Shown here piece by piece: positions 1 through 4,066 of a DNA stretch of 5,514 nt. How positions within the stretch are numbered: position 1 is the stretch's first letter; each line of letters starts with the position of its first letter. The notes beneath the pieces were generated by a model. It was not told where the DNA came from. It ran no database searches and saw only the letters and a program-made list of their open reading frames with translations. The translations under genes and the position numbers were made by a program. The DNA comes from Nitrososphaerales archaeon TH5888 (GTDB taxonomy: Archaea; Thermoproteota; Nitrososphaeria; Nitrososphaerales; Nitrososphaeraceae), in NCBI GenBank assembly GCA_014523595.1, contig JAATVN010000058.1, positions 1 to 5,514 on the forward strand. Reading direction: 5' to 3'.

Positions 1-189
1 ACTAATTATTACAAAATTACATTTTCTTCCTAATTCTGAGGGATGTCCCATTCGAATCGCACCTTTTTTTACCAGTGCATCCGACCTTCCCTTGGTTCTG
101 TTATACAAAAATACTTTGAATCCTCTTTCTATCAATCTATGAGCGATTGCAGATCCCATAAGACCGGTTCCAATTATTCCAACATTCAT
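1..189 (-). CDS. NAD(P)-dependent beta-hydroxyacid dehydrogenase, N-terminal part (3' end lies outside the window)
   Basis: The reverse strand from the ATG at 189 reads without a stop through 63 codons to the window edge, so only the N-terminus is visible. It begins with a Rossmann fold: a first beta strand, then the dinucleotide-binding glycines G7-x-G9-x-x-G12 in the context GTGLMG. This is typical of the 6-phosphogluconate/3-hydroxyisobutyrate dehydrogenase superfamily. At the end of the second strand stands N30-R31-T32 instead of an acidic residue; in this superfamily such an Asn-Arg-Thr signature usually marks NADP(H) preference. Members include 3-hydroxyisobutyrate dehydrogenases and glyoxylate/succinic-semialdehyde reductases, so a cytosolic semialdehyde or hydroxyacid oxidoreductase is likely, but the catalytic Lys lies beyond the window. 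The gene is divergent from the aldehyde dehydrogenase at 481. A TATA box about 28 bases upstream and the lack of a Shine-Dalgarno sequence suggest a leaderless mRNA. Family assignment is firm; substrate is unknown. Confidence 0.88.
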   Translation of the reverse strand, partial: MNVGIIGTGLMGSAIAHRLIERGFKVFLYNRTKGRSDALVKKGAIRMGHPSELGRKCNFVIIS

Positions 190-210
190 AAAACAATATC
201 CAAGTAGTGG

Positions 211-223
211 AAATTTAAAATTT
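211..223 (-). promoter_or_regulatory. TATA box for the beta-hydroxyacid dehydrogenase
   Basis: On the minus strand this reads AAATTTTAAATTT, a near-perfect archaeal TATA element. Its centre (about 217) is 28 bases upstream of the ATG at 189. That is the spacing expected when transcription starts at or within a few bases of the start codon, so the transcript is probably leaderless. The element is nearly self-complementary, so orientation is set by the gene position, not by the box itself. Confidence 0.6.
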
Positions 224-436
224 TTGAATATCTTTTGTGTTACAGGCCATTGTAGATATGGGCATTTGATTCTTTTTAAAACGAAATATTGTAGGATCTA
301 TTTAGTCTTATATTTAGTAACTAATAATTTATTATCATTATTATAGTAGAATAACACTGAGAATAATGCACGATATTGTAAACCAGTTTTCATGTCATTT
401 TGAATAAATTTGACATTTGCCCTTAGTTTACCAGAG

Positions 437-450
437 CATATGAATATTAA
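437..450 (+). promoter_or_regulatory. Possible TATA element for the aldehyde dehydrogenase
   Basis: CATATGAATATTAA lies 31-44 bases upstream of the ATG at 481. Initiation about 25 bases downstream of its centre would leave a leader of roughly 10 bases. The divergent spacer (190-480) is very AT-rich and holds other TATA-like runs (for example around 305-350), so this choice rests on spacing only. I found no other gene or clear RNA structure in the spacer. Confidence 0.3.
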
Positions 451-480
451 TTGCTCCTTTCAATAATTATCAAGTAGATA

Positions 481-1875
481 ATGGATAATAGTATTGTAAC
501 TGTCAATCCCGCTAATGAGCAGATAATATATGAGCACAAGAACATGTCAAATGAAGAAGTTACCAAAATTGTTGATAGATCAAGAGACGCATTTAGAGAA
601 TGGAAGAGTGATATTCGCAAAAGATCCATGATATTGCTCCGGTTAGCTGAGCAATTACGGAAAGATAAAGAGCACCTAGCTAGAATTGCATCTGAAGAGA
701 TGGGAAAACCCATCAAGGAATCTCGCTCAGAGATAGAAAAATGTGCCTGGGCTGTTGAATTTTACTCCTACAATGGTGACTTACTTCTCAATAATGAATC
801 ACTAAACAGTGATGCCAACAAGACTATGATAACATTCCAACCTTTGGGGGTAATTGCAAGTATTATGCCTTGGAATTTTCCCTATTGGCAGGCATTGCGA
901 TTCGCAGCACCATCGTTGATGGCTGGAAACACAATTGTTTTGAAACCTGCGAGTGCAACAATGCAATGTGGAATTGAAATTGAAAAAACGATTTTAAAAA
1001 GCGGGGCCGCGGATGGTGTATTTAACACTACTATTGGTAATTCAAAGATAGCAGAGATGCTCATTGATTCAAAGATAGATGGAGTTACTTTTACTGGGAG
1101 CATTGAAATCGGAGCCAAAGTCGCTCAACGTGCCACATCACGACTTAAAAAATGCGTCTTAGAACTTGGAGGAAGCGATCCATTCATTGTTCTTGCCGAT
1201 GCAGATATTGAAAAAGCCTCTTCAGGTGCTATCAAGGGAAGATTTCTAAATTGTGGTCAAAGTTGCGTTGCTTCAAAAAGATTCATTGTTTCAAAGAAAA
1301 TTGCAAATGAATTTATAGAATTATTTGTTCAAAAAGCAGAAAAACTGAAAGTCGGAGATCCATTGTCTGACAGTACTGATATAGGACCACTTTCAAGCAT
1401 GAAGAGTCTGGATAATATCGATTCAATGGTAAAAGATGCAGTAAGTCTTGGTGGAGAGATATTGACAGGAGGCCACAGAATTGGTAGTGTTGGTGCGTTC
1501 TACAAACCTACAGTAATAAAAAATGTGAATTCAAAAATGCGAGTGTCAAAGGAAGAAACTTTTGGTCCTGTTGCCCCAATTATGATAGTTGAAGATGAAG
1601 TTGAAGCGATTCATGCAGCAAACGATTCTGAATTCGGACTTGGTGGAAGTATCTGGACTCGTGATTTAAATAAGGCACAGAAATTATCAATGGAAATGGA
1701 ATGTGGGATAGTTACTGTAAACAATATGGTCGCCTCTGATCCTAGGGTTCCTTTTGGTGGTATCAAACATAGTGGATTTGGAAGGGAATTGTCTAGATAC
1801 GGAATGCTGGAATTTGTAAATGTAAAGTCAGTTAGATTTTACGATAAACTCGTTTACGAGCATCATGGTGATTGA
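481..1875 (+). CDS. Aldehyde dehydrogenase, succinate-semialdehyde dehydrogenase-like (NADP-type)
   Basis: A complete 464-residue cytosolic ALDH-superfamily enzyme, oxidising an aldehyde to the acid with NAD(P)+. Visible landmarks in order are PWNFP with oxyanion N132; K155-P-A-S158 in the cofactor site; the G206-S-x-x-x-G211 nucleotide loop; ELGG with general base E228; CGQSC with catalytic C262; EETFGP with E359; and the C-terminal PFGG...SGFGRE block at 424-436. Serine at 158, where NAD-specific enzymes often carry Glu, resembles E. coli GabD and suggests NADP+ use. The length matches the short (about 460-residue) succinate-semialdehyde dehydrogenase-like group. The ATG is the first possible start after an in-frame TAG at 475-477. 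The gene stands alone, divergent from a beta-hydroxyacid dehydrogenase. In a thaumarchaeal setting it could act on succinate or malonate semialdehyde near the 3HP/4HB cycle; the substrate is inferred from family resemblance only. A CoA-acylating role is less likely because E228 is kept. Confidence 0.9.
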   Translation: MDNSIVTVNPANEQIIYEHKNMSNEEVTKIVDRSRDAFREWKSDIRKRSMILLRLAEQLRKDKEHLARIASEEMGKPIKESRSEIEKCAWAVEFYSYNGDLLLNNESLNSDANKTMITFQPLGVIASIMPWNFPYWQALRFAAPSLMAGNTIVLKPASATMQCGIEIEKTILKSGAADGVFNTTIGNSKIAEMLIDSKIDGVTFTGSIEIGAKVAQRATSRLKKCVLELGGSDPFIVLADADIEKASSGAIKGRFLNCGQSCVASKRFIVSKKIANEFIELFVQKAEKLKVGDPLSDSTDIGPLSSMKSLDNIDSMVKDAVSLGGEILTGGHRIGSVGAFYKPTVIKNVNSKMRVSKEETFGPVAPIMIVEDEVEAIHAANDSEFGLGGSIWTRDLNKAQKLSMEMECGIVTVNNMVASDPRVPFGGIKHSGFGRELSRYGMLEFVNVKSVRFYDKLVYEHHGD

Positions 1876-1935
1876 TATAACCTAAAATTGCATACAAGAA
1901 TCTTCACGAAAATTATTTTGAACTAAAATCACGTT

Positions 1936-1953
1936 AAAGACTTTAAATCTTTT
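1936..1953 (+). terminator. Weak hairpin and T tract downstream of the aldehyde dehydrogenase
   Basis: AAAGA (1936-1940) and TCTTT (1948-1952) can form a 5-bp stem around a 7-base loop, ending in TTTT. It lies about 60 bases after the stop codon. The stem is AT-rich and weak, and archaea often terminate at T tracts without a hairpin; a run of seven T at 2019-2025 is an alternative or additional site. Exact terminator position is uncertain. Confidence 0.2.
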
Positions 1954-1998
1954 AGAAAAATGGTCTATTCGCTCATATTTTTAACAAACTTTGTAACT

Positions 1999-2041
1999 TA
2001 ATTTATTTTAAACTCTCATTTTTTTGACAGAATACTTTAAG
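1999..2041 (+). promoter_or_regulatory. Histone promoter region with two candidate TATA elements
   Basis: Two TATA-like elements precede the histone. TTATTTTAAA at about 2003-2012 would start transcription near 2035 and leave a leader of about 30 bases. ATACTTTAAG at about 2032-2041 is centred 30 bases from the ATG at 2067 and would give an essentially leaderless mRNA. A run of seven T (2019-2025) lies between them and may also end transcripts coming from the aldehyde dehydrogenase. The sequence alone does not decide between the two. Confidence 0.4.
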
Positions 2042-2066
2042 GCAATCTACAGATACTTGAAGGTAA

Positions 2067-2297
2067 ATGACAGAATATCCAGAACTTGGTCTTGCAGGAA
2101 TGTACAGAATCATAAAGAAATCTGGAGGAGAAAGAGTTAGCGAAGAAGCAGCGGATCAACTTAGAAGAATACTCGAAACAATCGCTACTAAAATTTCTGA
2201 TCAAGCAGTTGATTTATGTATCCACGCTGGAAGAAAGACAATCAAGGGAGAAGATATACAGCTGGCAGCAAAAAATTTGCTAAACTTAATACATTAA
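2067..2297 (+). CDS. Archaeal histone (HMf family)
   Basis: This 76-residue protein is a single histone fold with no added tail, which dimerises and wraps DNA on the chromosome. Helix 1 spans about residues 7-20, loop 1 is GERVS (21-25), helix 2 about 26-54, loop 2 RKTIKGED (56-63) and helix 3 about 64-74. Comparison from memory with HMfB of Methanothermus gives a constant offset of four. DNA contacts R14 (HMf R10), R23 (R19) and K57-T58-x-K60 are kept. So are the dimer-dimer interface residues L50, H53 and D63 (HMf L46, H49, D59), the R56-D63 salt-bridge pair, and G20 (HMf G16), which matters for close stacking. The protein should therefore form extended multimers. The N-terminus is four residues longer than HMf. 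A single cysteine, C51, sits in helix 2. The UPF0200 gene starts 34 bases downstream, so read-through is possible. Confidence 0.96.
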   Translation: MTEYPELGLAGMYRIIKKSGGERVSEEAADQLRRILETIATKISDQAVDLCIHAGRKTIKGEDIQLAAKNLLNLIH

Positions 2298-2331
2298 TTA
2301 TTGAGAAATACTATAGTCACTTGATCTTGTC

Positions 2332-2916
2332 ATGTCAGAGGATATTCTAATTGTAGCTTTAACTGGAATGCCTGGAGCTGGTAAAACTACAGTTGCCAAC
2401 TATCTGTCTCAGAAAGGTATTCCACTTTTAATTATGGGTGACGTAGTACGAGAAGCCGCGCAGAATGACGAATTGGAACCCACAAGCGACAATCTTACAA
2501 AATTGATGATAAGACTACGGGGGAAAAATGGCCCGGAAGCCATTGCGCATTTGATTGTTAACAAAATCAGAATAATGAAAAAGGAAAACAAAAAGTTTGG
2601 TGTAGTGATAGTAGATGGAATTAGAAGTATGGCAGAAATACAAGTTCTAAAACGGGTGGGTAATGTTAAATTGCTAGCTATTCACGGATCAACACTTACA
2701 AGATATTCACATGTTAAAGAAAGGGCGCGTTCAGATGTACCATCTAATATAGGTGAATTCGACAAACGCGATCGGGTCGAAATGGAGGTTGGAATAAGCA
2801 ATGCCATAGCCTTAGCAGATGAAACTATATCAAATAATGATATTTCAATATCAGAACTATGTGAACGAAGTTTCCTTACGGTTCAAAAATGGATTCAAGA
2901 AAACGGAATAAGATAG
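2332..2916 (+). CDS. UPF0200-family P-loop nucleotide kinase-like protein
   Basis: A 194-residue cytosolic P-loop NTPase resembling adenylate kinases and dephospho-CoA kinase. The Walker A motif GMPGAGKTT is at 12-20, directly after the first beta strand. MGDVVRE (35-41) fits the substrate-side segment of nucleoside-monophosphate-kinase-like folds. VVIVDGIRS (91-99) matches the Walker B strand, with D95 as the likely metal ligand and R98 close by. An Arg-rich lid-like stretch with R124, R131, R133, R146 and R148 follows. These features match the archaeal family UPF0200, often named dephospho-CoA kinase-like; its true substrate is not established as far as I know. ATG 2332 places the P-loop at the usual distance from the N-terminus, and an in-frame TAG at 2314-2316 limits extension. 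The UPF0201 gene begins 17 bases after the stop, so the two are co-transcribed. No strong Shine-Dalgarno is visible. Confidence 0.9.
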   Translation: MSEDILIVALTGMPGAGKTTVANYLSQKGIPLLIMGDVVREAAQNDELEPTSDNLTKLMIRLRGKNGPEAIAHLIVNKIRIMKKENKKFGVVIVDGIRSMAEIQVLKRVGNVKLLAIHGSTLTRYSHVKERARSDVPSNIGEFDKRDRVEMEVGISNAIALADETISNNDISISELCERSFLTVQKWIQENGIR

Positions 2917-2922
2917 GGTAGT

Positions 2923-2928
2923 GGTGAT
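2923..2928 (+). promoter_or_regulatory. Shine-Dalgarno site deciding the TTG start of the UPF0201 gene
   Basis: GGTGAT matches part of the consensus GGAGGTGAT complementary to the 16S rRNA 3' end. Five bases separate it from the TTG at 2934. A stop codon (TAA 2931-2933) lies directly before that TTG in frame, and no in-frame ATG follows until residue 58. The TTG is therefore the real start. This is the clearest ribosome binding site in the window, as expected for a gene internal to an operon. Confidence 0.7.
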
Positions 2929-2933
2929 GATAA

Positions 2934-3350
2934 TTGTCAGGGAAAATTGATGATCTTCAAGATGAGAATGTTGAATTAAGGGTAGAAACAATACTTAATC
3001 CTTCTGAAGATCCGGAAAAAGTAAAAAAATGTCTAGTGAACGTTGTTAATGGATGCCGACCTGTAACAAAAGACGGACATGTGGAAGCTACATGTAGAGG
3101 AATTATGTCATTACACCATATTCGAGTTGGGGTAAGATCAAAATCCTCTTTAGGAGTTTTTAGAAAGCTCTTAGAATGGAATAGAAAAGGGAATGTAACG
3201 TGGTTCTTATTGAACAAACAGGCAGCTTACAGCGGTGTGATATCATTGGCTGAGCACTATGAAGAGTCACCTCTTGGTCCCATAAGAGTTACAATAACTA
3301 GCAAAAGTCTTGACACAATAATAGAGTGGTTATTGTTAAATAGAGGATAG
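2934..3350 (+). CDS. UPF0201-family predicted RNA-binding protein
   Basis: This 138-residue protein matches the archaeal UPF0201 family (COG1931), described as RNA-binding with a dsRBD-like fold. An N-terminal strand and helix segment (ELRVETILNPSEDPEKV, residues 14-30) carries the family's Pro-x-Glu-Asp turn. The middle holds an Arg/Lys-rich helix around 64-85, then FLLNKQAAYSG (91-101), and the C-terminal signature SPLGPIRVTI (112-121) before a last helix. There is no signal peptide or membrane segment. About a dozen N-terminal residues precede the conserved part. Start is TTG, supported by a Shine-Dalgarno five bases upstream and a stop just before it. It forms a tight pair with the upstream UPF0200 kinase-like gene; I recall the same pairing, including an annotated UPF0200/UPF0201 fusion, in other archaea. 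A shared role in RNA metabolism is inference. Confidence 0.88.
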   Translation: MSGKIDDLQDENVELRVETILNPSEDPEKVKKCLVNVVNGCRPVTKDGHVEATCRGIMSLHHIRVGVRSKSSLGVFRKLLEWNRKGNVTWFLLNKQAAYSGVISLAEHYEESPLGPIRVTITSKSLDTIIEWLLLNRG

Positions 3351-3357
3351 AAGATCT

Positions 3358-3374
3358 TATTTATATATACTAAT
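3358..3374 (+). promoter_or_regulatory. TATA-like element in the convergent spacer
   Basis: TATTTATATATACTAAT lies just after the UPF0201 stop, in the 87-bp gap before the end of the convergent tsr3 gene. On the plus strand its centre (about 3365) is 27 bases upstream of a TTG at 3392. That TTG opens a short frame (3392-3571) running antisense into tsr3. It could drive an antisense or short transcript, or may simply be AT-rich termination sequence for UPF0201. The match to a TATA box is good but its use is unproven. Confidence 0.25.
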
Positions 3375-3437
3375 TATAGGAACTATACCATTTGAGTGAA
3401 ACGAAAATGGACGAACTTATGGCAAGACAGTGCATAA

Positions 3438-3962
3438 TCAACCGTTCTTCTCCAATATATAGCGGCCAAAATATTCCAATTCAATTCTCATTATATCTTT
3501 TCTATTTTCTGCAGCGGAATAATCTTCTAATGCATCGTGATTTAATTCTAGAAATGTATGACCCCATTTGAATTTGTCAAGTAAACTAGAAGCAATTTTT
3601 TTCTCCCCCAGTACATAATAACATGCTGATAGAGATTCAACGCTTGATAGTCTACCAAGCCTTGCATAATTTATGGGATTACCTGCCAACATTGCAGGTA
3701 TTTTTCTTGGAATTCCTTTCGTCAAATATTTATGATTTGTCAATACACCTTCCGCTTTATTCCATGAACAGTCAATTACACAGATAGAATCCGCCATAGT
3801 CTTGTCGGTTTTGCAAACAACTTCACTAGCAAAAGGATTCAATACTAGCATGTTATGCCTTATAGAATGAGTTGGTAAGACCGAGCCAAATCTTATCAAT
3901 TTCAATGCGCTACATTTTTTTGGATCGTCCTGATTTAGCAAAAGTGCAAATGATTGTATCAA
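3438..3962 (-). CDS. tsr3: Tsr3-type 16S rRNA aminocarboxypropyltransferase (DUF367)
   Basis: This 174-residue SAM-dependent enzyme transfers the 3-amino-3-carboxypropyl group to N1-methylpseudouridine in helix 31 of small-subunit rRNA, following Nep1 methylation. Family blocks appear in order: QDDPKKC (11-17) near the N-terminus; VLNPFA (40-45); VIDCSW (62-67), with W67 equivalent to the SAM-stacking Trp of Sulfolobus Tsr3; IPAMLAGNPINYAR (88-101); LSSVESL (105-111); and KWGHTFLELN (132-141). The length is normal for archaeal Tsr3, which lacks the long eukaryotic C-terminus. The start is TTG at 3962; a TAG lies directly upstream in frame (3963-3965), preceded four codons earlier by an ATG at 3977. 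The TTG start gives the right number of residues before the DDPK block, so the ATG is not needed. The gene converges on UPF0201 and diverges from the hydroxybutyryl-CoA dehydrogenase. The serine-alanine after C17, where others have Thr-Gly, is a mild departure. Confidence 0.93.
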   Translation of the reverse strand: MIQSFALLLNQDDPKKCSALKLIRFGSVLPTHSIRHNMLVLNPFASEVVCKTDKTMADSICVIDCSWNKAEGVLTNHKYLTKGIPRKIPAMLAGNPINYARLGRLSSVESLSACYYVLGEKKIASSLLDKFKWGHTFLELNHDALEDYSAAENRKDIMRIELEYFGRYILEKNG

Positions 3963-3984
3963 CTACGGCTTATTCATGATAGAC

Positions 3985-4003
3985 AACTATCAATAAAATA
4001 GTT
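3985..4003 (-). promoter_or_regulatory. tsr3 TATA region containing an inverted repeat
   Basis: On the minus strand this stretch contains CTATTTTATTG, a TATA-like element centred near 3995. That is about 30 bases upstream of the TTG start at 3962, consistent with a short or absent leader. The same segment is an inverted repeat: AACTAT (3985-3990), seven bases, ATAGTT (3998-4003). The repeat brackets the TATA-like core and could be an operator, or a coincidence in AT-rich sequence. Confidence 0.4.
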
Positions 4004-4027
4004 TCGAGCATTTTGGTCAGTTATTGA

Positions 4028-4047
4028 TTTGGATCAGTTTGGATCAG
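4028..4047 (+). repeat. Perfect tandem 10-bp direct repeat upstream of the hydroxybutyryl-CoA dehydrogenase
   Basis: TTTGGATCAG occurs twice head to tail (4028-4037 and 4038-4047). A looser copy, TTTTGGTCAG (4011-4020, eight of ten bases equal), lies seven bases upstream. The 10-bp period is about one helical turn, so both copies face the same side of the DNA. They sit immediately upstream of the likely TATA box at 4057-4065, a position suited to a transcription factor. A short slippage duplication is the alternative explanation. Confidence 0.75.
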
Positions 4048-4056
4048 AATCGTAAC

Positions 4057-4065
4057 ATTAAAAAT
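4057..4065 (+). promoter_or_regulatory. TATA box for the hydroxybutyryl-CoA dehydrogenase
   Basis: ATTAAAAAT is the best TATA-like element in this spacer. Its centre (4061) is 27 bases before an in-frame TTG at 4088, the spacing of a leaderless archaeal promoter, but only 6 bases before the ATG at 4067. Nothing TATA-like lies about 27 bases before that ATG, where the sequence is the tandem repeat. The element therefore favours the TTG start. Confidence 0.5.
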
Positions 4066-4066
4066 C

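Noticed and set aside
318..353. AT-rich stretch with TAATAA/TTATTA motifs as a structured RNA or origin element
   Set aside because: The symmetry is imperfect and built only of A and T; in a low-G+C spacer this is expected by chance, and no G-C paired stem supports an RNA.
190..480. tRNA, small RNA or riboswitch in the divergent spacer
   Set aside because: No tRNA box elements, no G-C rich stems and no conserved riboswitch core could be seen on either strand.
447..1118. Minus-strand open frames at 447-716 and 882-1118
   Set aside because: They lie opposite the well-supported aldehyde dehydrogenase, show no domain or motif, and have the composition expected of an antisense shadow.
2409..3217. 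Minus-strand open frames at 2409-2591 and 2957-3217
   Set aside because: They are antisense to the UPF0200 and UPF0201 genes, whose motifs are clear; no recognisable protein features or start signals are present.
3962..3977. tsr3 as a frameshifted or broken pseudogene because of the TAG at 3963-3965
   Set aside because: All conserved Tsr3 blocks are in one uninterrupted frame, and the TTG start gives the normal N-terminal length, so the enzyme is most likely functional.
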